From Psettodes erumei (Eukaryota > Chordata > Actinopteri > Pleuronectiformes > Psettodidae), in NCBI GenBank assembly GCA_016785225.1, contig JAFBJZ010000872.1, positions 2,779,001 to 2,843,000 on the forward strand: a DNA stretch of 64,000 bases. The letters are read 5' to 3'. The notes below the pieces were generated by a model, which made no database searches, had not been told where the DNA came from, and saw nothing but the letters and a program-made list of their open reading frames with translations. Numbering within the stretch: the stretch's first letter is position 1; each line of letters opens with the position of its first letter. Shown here in pieces: positions 26,280 to 37,122 of the stretch. Position numbers and translations under genes: made by a program.

Positions 26280-26520
26280 TTTGCGTCCCAGCAAAAGTCG
26301 ACGTAATTTCGGGGTTTTTTTCGTCGTTTTTGCCGACGCAGCGCGGTTATTATTTCAGGTTTATGAACGCTCACTTTCCTCCAAAAGATTTTCCTCGCTG
26401 TGGCGCCGGTACTTAGAGAGTTCCTCTCCGTTGAAACTGGCCCTGTTTGGCTTCAACTCGGGTGTCTTTGACTTTGCTGCGCCCACAAGGACAGGGCAAC
26501 CGGGTCGTTAATAATCGGGA
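26280..26520. promoter_or_regulatory. CpG-rich patch in AT-rich surroundings
   Basis: CpG density is clearly higher than in its neighbours (GTCGACGTAATTTCG, CCGACGCAGCGCGG, TGGCGCCGG, ACCGGGTCGTTAATAATCGG). The patch lacks repeats and stays open in one frame for 76 codons without protein features. It could be an unmethylated regulatory element or a small CpG-island promoter. Confidence 0.3.
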
Positions 26521-28485
26521 AGTGCGCGCATATTCTTTTTTATGTAATTTTTGACTTACGCAAGGCGGTAAAAAGGAAGATTATCGACGCTGGGGGAAAA
26601 TAGGACTTGTAGGTTTCTTTTTGCTTTTTAAATGTGCCACATCAAACCACTAAATTAACAAGCATGAAAAATAAAGGCTGATTTTTATATGCCATCTGAT
26701 ATAATATAATAATAATAATGATACAATAATTATGTAATCTTAATAATATCAGTGTGAATACAGCCCATATTGTATTTTTAGTCTGATTAGTGTATATAGA
26801 ATAGCATTTTGATAAAAAAGTATATTAACCATAGAAGTTGGCCAGTAGGAAAGTGAAAAAATGAAGGGGGAATATTTTACCTCTGAAAAAAGAGAAACAA
26901 AAGTTTTGGAATATTATTGTTATTACAGCAACAGGCCAAACCTTCCCTTGACTTGGGGCGAGAACTGTGGGGAAAGGTTTTAGGTTTCACTGGCCCCACT
27001 GAGCCTCAACTCCCTCCACCAGGAGAGAAGTATGTCATCGGTCATCATAGCAGAGGATGAATAGGTGCAAATGAAAATATGACCATGTTACTTTTTTTAA
27101 CAATCAGGAGATTAGTTTCAATCCTCCAAAAGTCTCTGGAAGGAAAATGTGCAGTATATTAAGGAGACGTCTGCCAATCACAGTCAACCATGTACAGCAC
27201 AAACTCTGAGCACATTCTCACTGTTGCTGGATGTGAAATCAATGTTTCAACATGCTGGTGTTTTACATGACAGCCTCAGGAATTAGTCTTATTCAGAACT
27301 ATATGGTGGCTCCAAATACAATACACCATACAGTTTAGCGATGGTTGTGAGAAACAAAGTCCCTTCTCTTTTGTTACTGGCTCTCAGAGCAGAATTGAAA
27401 CGGGAAAAGCAATTATTGGAGAGATTGTCCCACAGGCATTGAAAAGCTATCAGCATGAGGGTTGGTATTGGCTTGGGGGACACCTATGGCCCCATGCATT
27501 ATCCTGGCATGAGGTCGCTTTGGCAATCGCCTGCCAATTTCCACCAGCACCTGGCTTTCCCATCCCCCATTCACCCCACCACCCTTCACCAGGCCCTCCT
27601 ACCTGGTTCCTTTTTCCTCCTCCTACACCACCAGCACCACCTCCTTCTCCAAACCCCTGTCGCCTGCTGTTGTCCTAGGATGGTGACCATCAGTAAAAAA
27701 AATAAAATAAATAATTTACTGTCCAGTGACAACAGAAGAAGTTGAAGGTGTGCAATCTCACAGCATTGTTTCCTATCATGATGGGATTGATTGTTGATAC
27801 TGCTAGGGGAGAAAAATGTCTTCAGCTCAGGTCTGTTGATGTAGTTGAAGAAAGAACCGTGAAAATACCTAAAAAACCACAGAATAATGGTATGTCTAAT
27901 GCTGTGAAAATAGGAGCCGGTGGTGTATGGTTTGGACCGAAAAGCACAGTGGGAGAGTCGAGTCTAGATTAGTGGAAAAGTGAGAAGAAAATAACTGGTG
28001 CTATGTCTAACACTTTTTTATTATGGCTGTTTGAAAACCTGTATAACACAGCTGTTGAACATCACTCTCCTTGAGCAGCGACCCCCCCCCATCACCCATA
28101 TACAAACCTGGTCCTTACTGCAAGGCCTAGTTACCCAAACACGCCTGAGCTTACACAGAGCAGAGCGAGGGCCTGAGCAGGAAAATCCAGGCCGCATCGT
28201 AACTGTTGATGTTGTTGTGATGAATTCAGGCTTCTGTTTGTTACTGCATGTCGTCCTCCCTCACTTTGCTCACAGTCGTCCTTACAGCTGTCCCTGTGGT
28301 TATACAGTGCAGGTGTTAATACATGCAAACATATTTCTTGAGTGGATAACCAAGCCTTGGTTTTCCCCTCGAAAGTCGCTGTAGATGCATCTCTTTTGTT
28401 TGAAACGAAATTATTCTGTGAACTGTTTTTGTCATTCTTCAAAATAGAAAGGATGGGAAATTTTGTCAAAGAGCTGGGAAATGTC
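26521..28485. other. Gene-free interval
   Basis: AT-rich at 26620-26900 with short TAATAA runs; pyrimidine-rich CCACC/CTCC stretch at 27545-27665. No gene was recognised. Confidence 0.4.
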
Positions 28486-28487
28486 AG

Positions 28488-28800
28488 AAGGGGGAAAAAC
28501 TAATTAAAGAATCCATTTCATGTGCTCCTTTTCAATGCTGTTGCTCAATTTCCCTCGTGTTTGACATTTATTTTCAAGGTCGAGATGACATAATAGCTGC
28601 AGAAGTTACGCGAGGCACCAACATTGATGTTCTGCGTAAAGCCAACGCGGCATCCTCGTCACATTGATTTATTTATGTCTTCCACATGTGCATTGGAAAG
28701 CGAAGATATGCTGTAATTTGACAGCAAAGTTTTGCAGGCAGCCGGGGTAGTAAGGTGGCAACAGAGCACGCACCGTGTTAGTCTGAATCACAGCACGTCT
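28488..28800. promoter_or_regulatory. Conserved-element-like island
   Basis: Repeat-free sequence with AAACTAATTAAAGAATCC, GCTCAATTTCC, GAGATGACATAATAGC, AACATTGATG and ATTGATTTATTTATG. Enhancer-like by composition only. Confidence 0.28.
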
Positions 28801-29314
28801 GATCATCTTTTAGGAGATAACGACTGCATTGTTCGTGGAGAAGGTGGTTATTAGCAGACTAATGTGGACTCTGCTGAGTACGTTCATTTTTACATTAACA
28901 TCACAAAGATTATTGTCGTTCTTCAGAGGTCTAAACTCCTTAAAAATAAAAAAGGGTCAGCCCACCACCACCTGCCATGCAAGGGGATTGATAGAAAAAA
29001 GCATGAGAATATATTTTATCTTTCATCGTTTCTCTGGCTGTTTTTTTTTGTGATGGCAGGAACCCGCGCACGCACGTGCTGAGTCTGTGGCAGGATCAAG
29101 CGGATTGTTATTCGTGGTGCTATCCCTTCCTCATGCATATCCATAACGGATTAAAGATTGCACAAACATTATGCAACCAGAGCTCGCCTTCATTTTCGCG
29201 CTGAGTGGCATTTCTGGGACACAAATTGCAAGAGATATAGGCCAATTTTTTTCTTGTTGTGTTGTAATAGTGACATCGCCTATTTTTATTTTAGTGAAGG
29301 ACAAATACAGGCGC

Positions 29315-29363
29315 GATCTATCTATCTATCTATCTATCTACCGATCTATCTATCTATCGATCT
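29315..29363. repeat. (CTAT)n tetranucleotide repeat
   Basis: About 11 CTAT-type units with GATC interruptions. Confidence 0.9.
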
Positions 29364-29899
29364 GTCTTGCAGAACTCAATGCATTGGGCAAGCGCAAAAA
29401 AGAATGAAGTCTTTAAATAATAAAAAAGGCACTCTCCAATTCGAATTCATTGTCTCGAGAGAAAAGGGACATTAACGAGCATTGTCCTCTTTATTTAAAA
29501 AAGGGCGATGAATATGTGAGCGCTGCTGTCCGTCCCCTCGGGGGAGTTGAGAGTCCGTGACGAAGTGGCTGAGGTGAAAAGTTTGTTCAAAGTGAGTCGA
29601 ATCACGCCGTCGGACACAAACGCAGTCAAACACGCGGTTGTGCTGTTTTTTCCTTCTGTTATTGAAAGTTCAGATGATGACGTTTAGGCCGAGCTGCACT
29701 TCAGAGATTCATATAGCCGTTACTTCTGGGGGTCTTGTTATTGCATCGGTTTTGGGGGGAAGCGTCACTTTACCACACTGCTCAGGGCAGAGCACCGGGC
29801 CATTTAAAGGATGTCAATTGCTCAATTACCACCTCTTCAAAGTGTTGAAAATATATCTGTCAAAAGACAAACGCACAACACAATTGGCGAACATCTGCT

Positions 29900-30850
29900 T
29901 TGCTGAGTGAGCGTTTGCCAGAGCCCCACTCCGGGGACCTATTAGCGTTGATTCCTGCGCCGGGTCTGATAAGGAATTCATCAAGTTTCCGACACCCCGC
30001 CAGATGTTGGGGAATTAGTGATGTCTCCTGTTGGACATCATACTAATAGTTCGTCTATTAGCCCATAGCACAGTAGAAATATCATCATTTGAGAGGTGGT
30101 GCTGAAAGGATGGCACAGGGATGACACCGTTAATTATAAATCTATTATTGTTGCCCCCTTGGTATTATTATTGTTAATTTATCATGCGTATTTGAAATTT
30201 GATAAGAGAGTTAACGACAATAAATTGAACTGATCTGTTAATCCATGAGGCATTTTATCAGGATTGTCTCTCTCTGGGTAGTTGTATGACTGCATGAACT
30301 GAAGTCACTGAGTAACTTCATGTCATTCTATATCTCAGAACTGGCAGGCCGGCCACTTTCACTCATTTCCTCATCAGCAGGAACGCCTGCAGGCTACACT
30401 ATACAGTATGATTTGGTATGTAAATGTCTGTCAGGAGTCAATTGAAGAATAATTGAACTCAAAGACAAAGCCATTGTGTTAATCAGTTTACATCACAAAG
30501 GCCATGAAACACGTTAATATATAAAGACACACCGTGGATTAAGGTACTTTGCGAATGCATATTCAACACCCTGCTGGAGGTGAAACAGGCTTCGATAATT
30601 GGCAAGCACGTCGACTTCCGCGCAAATGGAAGCCCTCGCGAAGCAATTATCAGATTTATGTTATAGTTCTTATGCAATGATTTGTTTATCAAGCCGTGTT
30701 TTTCCTCGTGATGCTACAAATCCATCTCACTCCAATCTAATTGTCATGGTGCGTTCAGTGACAAATTATTGTGTTAAGACGCGCAGGCTTAATGTCTTGA
30801 TTAAAGAAACGAATGCCCTACATAGCTACAGTAATCCACTGCGTTAACTT
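29900..30850. promoter_or_regulatory. Extended conserved-element-like block
   Basis: Almost 1 kb without simple repeats, carrying many homeodomain and related cores: GATAAGGAATTCATC, CCGTTAATTATAAATC, TTGTTAATTTATC, GACAATAAATTG, GTCAATTGAAGAATAATTGA, GCAATTATCAGATTTATG, CAATGATTTG and CAAATTATTGTG. At 5-8 kb beyond the zic3 3' end it is the closest strong enhancer candidate on this side. Confidence 0.4.
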
Positions 30851-30999
30851 GCTCCTCCGCTATATGTGGAAAGATAAAGCCTGCATTTCACACACATGTT
30901 AGATGACTGGATTAATTCATGATGATTCAGTGAGGAAAGAGACACACTTTTGGGTTGGGGTTTGTGCTGATGCGCTGTTGAGTCTGCCCTTTATTCTCC

Positions 31000-31085
31000 C
31001 CTTATACTCGCATTCAGATCAAGGGGCCAGATGCCCTGCCGAAGTGCCCCTGAGCAAAGACCCTGCACCCTGCACAGTGCCAAAT
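31000..31085. repeat. Possible degraded SINE fragment
   Basis: GAAGTGCCCCTGAGCAAAGA resembles the CCTTGAGCAAGGCAC block common in teleost tRNA-derived SINE tails, which I know only as a family pattern. No A/B boxes or target duplications were seen, so this is weak. Confidence 0.2.
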
Positions 31086-31399
31086 AAAAGCCTAAAATGG
31101 TCAGGTTTAGTTGTATTTTACACGACTTGGTTTTTAAATTCATAGCGATAAAGTATATCCACGTGCATCTAGTAATTACTAAATCAGTAATGAAATTAGC
31201 GGTTGAAGCTGTCGTTTTTATGTTTTTGTTTTTTTAAGATCACAGCCTCCGTTGCGTGACAAAAGGCGTCGGAGACCTGCTTGTGTCGCTTTATCCTCTT
31301 AGAGAGCGCTCTCCCTCTTAGCCAGCAAATACTCGAATACGAGCGAGGAGACGGGGGAAGGTAGGCTGAAGGGGTTGGGGTTAACTAATCAATCCGATA

Positions 31400-32085
31400 T
31401 CAAACTTTAGTAGCAGCCACGAGGAGACAAATTAGCCCCCCCCCCTTCCAGGATAGAAATCGTGCAGCCTCCGCACCGCAGCTCAGTGAGCCTATAGCGA
31501 TCCATACGCTAACTGAGATCAATGAGCGCCGACGTTGTTCGGAGCCGGCAGCAGAGGGGTGTTGTTGTGATCCAGCCGCACGTGCACCCATGCAACCGCC
31601 ACCGCTTTCTGCTCAATCGCGAATCCACCAGAAACGACACTTTCGTGTTTCTTGTGGCTTTCCTCTTCTTCTTGATTACAGCTTCCGCTCTGGTCTCTGG
31701 GTGCAGATAGACGATGGTTGTACCTGGCGTCAGCGCGAAGCACGTGCGTACATAATACGGGCTATTCCCGGTCGATGGTAAACAAATGTCAAAGCCAGAA
31801 AACCCATTGAGGCAGTTACATGTGACCCGCCCGGTTCTGACGTGATGGCATGAGGTAAAGCGTTTTGAGCCCTGTTCACTGTTTTTGTTCGATATGACAC
31901 ATTTGCCTCATCCCTTATGATGATTTCCCACCGCAGGTCAGAGCGCAGCCACCTTTCAGTTTGGCACATCCCAGATGCCTCAGTGCGAGCCCGCCGTGTA
32001 TGTCACAGAAAGCCGGGTCTCGGTTATTTGACGTCACGGTGTCTGAGAGGAGGAACTTGAAATGTGCGACTAGACGGGCAGGGAC
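31400..32085. promoter_or_regulatory. CpG-rich region with a palindromic CRE
   Basis: CpG-containing words are frequent (GCGCCGACGTTGTTCGGAGC, CAGCGCGAAGCACG, CACCGCAG), and a perfect CRE TGACGTCA lies at 32029-32036. It resembles a small CpG island with no recognisable coding exon. It may be a promoter for a non-coding transcript or a distal element of zic3. Confidence 0.3.
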
Positions 32086-32087
32086 GA

Positions 32088-32149
32088 AGAGGAGGAGGAG
32101 GAGGAGGAGGAGGAGGAGGAGGAGGAGGAGGAGGAGGAGGAGGAGGAGG
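32088..32149. repeat. (GGA)n trinucleotide repeat, about 20 units
   Basis: 62 bp of GGA on the plus strand, a pure polypurine tract with triplex and G-rich potential. It creates chance poly-Arg (plus) and poly-Pro (minus) frames. Confidence 0.95.
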
Positions 32150-33849
32150 TGGGATGGGGAGGAAGGGGGAAGGGGGGTGAGGGGTGAAAAGAAAAGAAAT
32201 CAAATGGGATGGCAAGAGGTGCGCTTGCGCCAAAACTAAACAAAACACAGAATTTAAATGTGTCGTCCTAAAACAGTTAATAGTTGACAGATATTTGGGG
32301 GGAGGGGGTGAAGCACCTTGTTGTCCTCAAAGAGAAGTAAAACAGTGAAGTTTTTTTTTTACTATTTAATTTCAGTCTTTCCAGCACGCTATGCTCATTT
32401 GTTGCTTTCCCTGTATTTAACCAGATATAGTTCTGTAAAACGCTGACGAATGACACTGTGCCTACAATATTCCCAGATTTCAGGCCTGCGCATGAGCTGC
32501 TGTTGTGATTCGGGCTGTTTTTTTTTTCGCTGTTTAAATGCTTATTGTGGCGTCCATTGATGTGTGGTAACTCCTTTGGTTGTTTTTATGAAGCGGTTCC
32601 TTGTTAATCGGGTAGTGGGAGACGCTGAGGCAGCGCCACTTCTGGCAACATATCCTGCTCTACTTTCACCGTCACACAGTGTCCTCAGTTGCCCGTCTTC
32701 CAATCTGCACGTTCAGATTATTATTTGCAAACTATTTTTTCTTTAAAAAAAAAAAGAAAAAAAACAACAACTTTGCAACTTTTTCAGCCATGGACGCCTG
32801 ACCCATGTCCTCATCCCTCTGCCAAGAAGTGCCCCCCCCCATTATTCCCATTCACACGCACACACACACAGACACACATACACACACACACACAGCCAAG
32901 ATACTAAGATGGCGCCTTAATCAGTGTCAAGTTCAAGTGACTCCTACAGTCTGATACAAACAGCATTGCAAAGAGTGTCAGCCATGTGATGCAGGGAGCA
33001 GAAAAACATGTAGTAATAATAATGATAATAACCAACGTTGCAGTCTGAAAGTCGCTTTTCATAATGTTTTTTTTTAATTTCAGTCAAAATTTCCGTTCAC
33101 ATTTCTTCATAAATAGTTGGTAAAACAAATCAACCAACATACAGTAGCCTAAAAAGTACAAGGAACCTTTGCCTGTGGTTGGTAAATAGGCTAACGCATA
33201 GGCCTGTGGTCGTAACATGGTTTGCCTCAATGTGGCACAGTGACACAGTTCATCAGTAAAACATTTTTGCTCTTCAGGAATAACTTGGATTGTGACCCAT
33301 TTCTTCCAGAAAGTGTTACAACATCACATTCTAGCTGTGTTTAATACATCAGATATTTTTCTCTGACCTCTGGTCATGGGGCAGAAAGGTGGTGGGAATA
33401 AGAAAAAGTACTTCTTTTAAATTAAGGTATAGAAAATAGCATATAAAACATATATTCCTTAAATTATTTAAATAAACTTATTTCATATATCACTGTCACG
33501 AGGTACCATTTTTTTACATTTTATTTTAAAAGTAGTGCTGGTGGTCTGAAATTGTTCTCATATGAGTACAATATACTTTGTGTATGCATAATATTTAATT
33601 CTTGAGAATAGGTTACAATGCAATGCTGTAACTCTTTTTTTCAACCACTGAACACATTCTCCCCCAACCCCAATAGAGCTAGAATTCCTTTCACTAAATT
33701 TTTGTTAAACACAAAAAATGTCATCTTGACAAGTTATTCACACAAAACAAGCAAATGTGTAATCAAACTGCTCTATATGCAACACCACAACAAATAACAC
33801 GCTTAGTTTCACATTACATTTGAAACAATGCAAGCTGACAGACAAAAAA
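32150..33849. other. Gene-free interval downstream of zic3
   Basis: GC-poor sequence after the GGA repeat: interrupted CA repeat 32852-32894, YY1-like AAGATGGCGC at 32908-32917, then AT-rich unique sequence to the probable zic3 3' end. Confidence 0.4.
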
Positions 33850-33856
33850 AACTTTT

Positions 33857-33862
33857 TTTATT
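33857..33862 (-). terminator. Candidate distal zic3 polyadenylation signal (AATAAA)
   Basis: TTTATT on the plus strand reads AATAAA in the zic3 sense direction, followed downstream by a T-run and a GT-containing stretch. It was selected by sequence only; alternative AATAAA copies lie at 34998-35007. Confidence 0.3.
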
Positions 33863-35109
33863 TTTGAAGATACTGTGTTGTGACAGTTCCATTGTTGCCA
33901 ATGCACACATTTAAACATACTTGCACAAAGACATTGCTGGAACTATAAAGACTGCCATACTGGCGCATATATTTGGGTGCTTGACCCGAATTTGAAATAC
34001 TCAAAAATATTGTCACCTTGATTTGGAAATCATGAACTTCGCACACTTGTCTAAGACCTGTAAAAGAGTGCAATAGGCTGATGGGTTTCTTCTTCTTTTT
34101 TCCCCCCAATGCTGAGTTTACGCTACAAATTGACATCTATTTCTGATTCTATAAAAGTAAAATACACAAAAAGTTTAAATTTAACCAAAAATAAAGATAT
34201 CAACAGAACCATTTTATAGCTTTTCAGCTCAACTGAACTCAGTTCTACAAAGTCAATGATTTACATGTCAATGGTCTCAAACAAAATAAAAGTGATGGAA
34301 ATATCTGCATTATATATAGACAAATCCATAATATTCATATAGATGATTTCTTCAATCCAAATAAGACACATGTAGGCCTATTGGTTAAAAAGAAAGAAAG
34401 AAAAAAAGAAAACAGAAGGATACAATCGCAATGTTGGAGCTTTAGAGTTTATCATTTGTTCAATGTTAAGCTGGTTATGACCAAAACTGTACAGTTCTTG
34501 TTAGAAAACATTTCCATAAATATTTAAGTTTCAGAACTTATACCCATAATTAAATTACAAATTGATAAATATGGCATCATGGATATGTATTTACAACGGT
34601 ATTAACAAAAGGCAACGTTATATTTAACGGTAACAATCGTAACCTAATACCACATTTCTCCACCTGAAAACGGACGTTGACAACAGATTCGACCCCATCA
34701 AACAAGGAAATACATTCACGAGTATAATATTTATTTATGATTTTTTTTCTGTGTTCAAGTTCATGACAAAGACTTTGGCACGTTTCTTAAGACTGTTTGA
34801 AGTTCCAACAATCAATTGAAGAGGCGACAACAGCATAGTCGCCCTCATATAAAACAGCATGAAATAATCTTCCTTTTTATTCTTTTTTTAAATAAAAATT
34901 TGAGAAAATACATAAAATGAAAAATAAAACATTTTTTTCTGAAATCTGTAAACTAAAAGATAAAAAACACATTTATTTATACTGAGAAAGTATTACGTTT
35001 ATTTATTCGTGATTTAGTTGATTTCCTCAAAACTGTGGAATCATAGTCAAATTTCGTGATCCTGAGAACGGACGTGGCCTGCTTGGTGCTGGCTTTTGCT
35101 CTCATCTCC

Positions 35110-35132
35110 TGTTGTTGTTGTTGTTGTTGTTG
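35110..35132. repeat. (GTT)n repeat in the zic3 3' UTR
   Basis: About seven GTT units on the plus strand, (AAC)n in the zic3 transcript. Confidence 0.9.
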
Positions 35133-35166
35133 CTGATGTTGTCCCAATCCCATTTATGTGTCTGAC

Positions 35167-35168
<2 letters not shown>

Positions 35169-35228
<60 letters not shown>

Positions 35229-35235
35229 CACGCGC
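35169..35235. repeat. (TG)n plus CG-alternating tail in the zic3 3' UTR
   Basis: 27 TG units followed by CGCGCGCACGCGC; in the zic3 mRNA this is (CA)n about 140 nt after the stop codon. Confidence 0.95.
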
Positions 35236-35375
35236 TTTTGTGTGTGCTTTTGTGTGTATACGGGTGTGTGTGATTGTTCGAAGTGAACAGGAATAGTTTT
35301 TTTAATGTTTCTTTTTTATCCTTATTTATCCTCAGCTTCGTGGTCCACATCGAGGGAGGGTTCGTTCCTTTGACT

Positions 35376-35558
35376 TCAAACGTACCATTCATTAAAGTTG
35401 GGTGCCAGTCCTTCGCTGTGGCCAGACGTGTTTTGCACGGCTGACGGCGGTGTTTTTGTCGGGTCTTCAGTGCTGGCTGAGACGAGCACTGGCGGTGTGG
35501 ACGACTCGTATCCAGAGCTCGCTGCTGGAGACGATTCAGATCCTTGAGACTCATGTAC
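35376..35558 (-). CDS. zic3: zic3 coding exon 3 (last His of finger 5 and C-terminal domain)
   Basis: Acceptor TTTTTTGCAG|GTACATGAG, with AG at 35560-35559. The exon encodes VHESQG, then a Ser/Pro-rich tail with GYESSTPP, and ends NEWYV with TGA at 35378-35376. The 60-residue tail matches the ZIC3 type of C-terminus. Confidence 0.95.
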   Translation of the reverse strand, partial: VHESQGSESSPAASSGYESSTPPVLVSASTEDPTKTPPSAVQNTSGHSEGLAPNFNEWYV

Positions 35559-37049
35559 CTGCAAAAAAAGGGAAAAAAGGACATGAACAGTGAGTTACTG
35601 AGACTCCATATTCCCCATCCTTACAGTATTCACTCAAGCCCTATCAGTGCATTTCAAGTAACTTGGTAGAAGGGTGTGGAACTTAATTTCGGAATTTACG
35701 GGCCAACTACAACAGTAAACTCGCAGCAAACTTGAAACAGGCATGGTCATTTTCGGACTGAAAAAATATATAATTTATCTCTTAGAGATTTTCAAATGCA
35801 TCGATTGAGTCAATTGCAATGCTCGTCTTAGAGCAGGTTAATTTTATTAAACAAACGTGTAAATCTAGTATCAAAAAATGAGAGACGAGTGACATTCGCA
35901 ACTCTGTCACTATTCAGTTGTTTAATTGGGGTCAGAGAGTTTTACTCTCATCCATATTGGTGTTTTTTGTAGTATGATAGCGCTACAACAGCGCTGTTAA
36001 AAAAATACCTGAAGTTTTGATAGTGCCTGTCTGTGGGGTGGGTTGGGGTGGGGTAGTGGAGTGTGTGTGTGTGTGTGTGTGTGTGTGTTAATGTGTTTAA
36101 GGAGTAATGAAGATGTTAATTACCTTCATGTGTTTCCTGAGAGAGCTGGGGTGTGTGTATGACTTGTCGCACACTTTGCAGATGTATGGCTTGTCTGATG
36201 TGTGCACATGCATGTGCTTTTTCCTGTCGCTGCTGTTGGCGAAGCGTCTGTCACAGCCGTCAAATTCACACTTAAACGGCTTCTCACCTGCAGGATTAAA
36301 CACACACACACACGCACACATACCGTGAATTATCCCCGATGGCCCGCACAAACAAACCCCTATTGTGACGCCACATGTTTAACCGAAGCCCGGAGATGCA
36401 GATCGTAGCCTTATTATATAACAGTGTAACCTACATTTTTCGGGGCGACATGGATACAGCTCCACTACTACACACTGCTCTGTCAGGCTTTATTTATTCA
36501 AGAGGCCTGCTCCCTCTCGCTACTACTGCCCTGCTCTGTGCGTCTGCTCTTATGTAGTAAACACTGAATCAACAGGGCATTCCTGCTCTGTGCGATAGCC
36601 GAGCACAGCTGAGAATTTCAAACTCAGCCCCAAATTGAATAACTGCAATTGTATGTGACGTTCAGAAAAACACCGGAGTCCCACGTCTGCCCAACTCGCC
36701 CAAATGCTGCTGTTTGCACTTAAACTGCGACAAGTGAGAAAAGCATCAGTTTTTATATATCAAACATCTTCTCAGCACAAGAAAGGATGAGGACTCAGCA
36801 ACACGCCAAAGTTGCTCAACAGAACCACATTACATTTTGGGCATAATTGAGCCAGCACTAGTTTGTCTCTGTATTTCGAAATAGTAGTAAATATTACACA
36901 GACGTGAATTTGGGCACATAACTAGCAACTGTTTAGCATGAGAAATGTGGGCCCAAATTCTGAAATTGTTCCAAAATGCACATTTATTTTTTGCGCATTC
37001 TGAAACAATGCCTAAAGATGCCCCCTCCCCCTCCATACACATACACACG

Positions 37050-37122
<73 letters not shown>

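Larger units (their letters stand above)
33850..35375 (-). other. zic3: Probable 3' UTR of zic3
   Basis: The roughly 1.5 kb after the zic3 stop is AT-rich and non-coding. On the sense strand it holds a (CA)n tract (35169-35235), a short (AAC)n tract (35110-35132) and several AATAAA hexamers. Early hexamers are near 35007-34998; a distal one at 33862-33857 is followed by T-rich and GTCTG sequence, a plausible cleavage context. The 3' end is inferred; the true site could be proximal (about 34.97 kb) or distal (about 33.84 kb). Confidence 0.5.

Noticed and set aside
31000..31085. Complete tRNA-derived SINE
   Set aside because: Only a tail-like block is similar; no promoter boxes or flanking duplications could be seen.
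31961..32248. Poly-Arg and poly-Pro frames
   Set aside because: Products of the GGA trinucleotide repeat.
36097..36351. Apparent stand-alone 84-codon gene with two zinc fingers
   Set aside because: It is zic3 exon 2 with intronic sequence on both sides; splice sites at 36288 and 36123 define the real exon.
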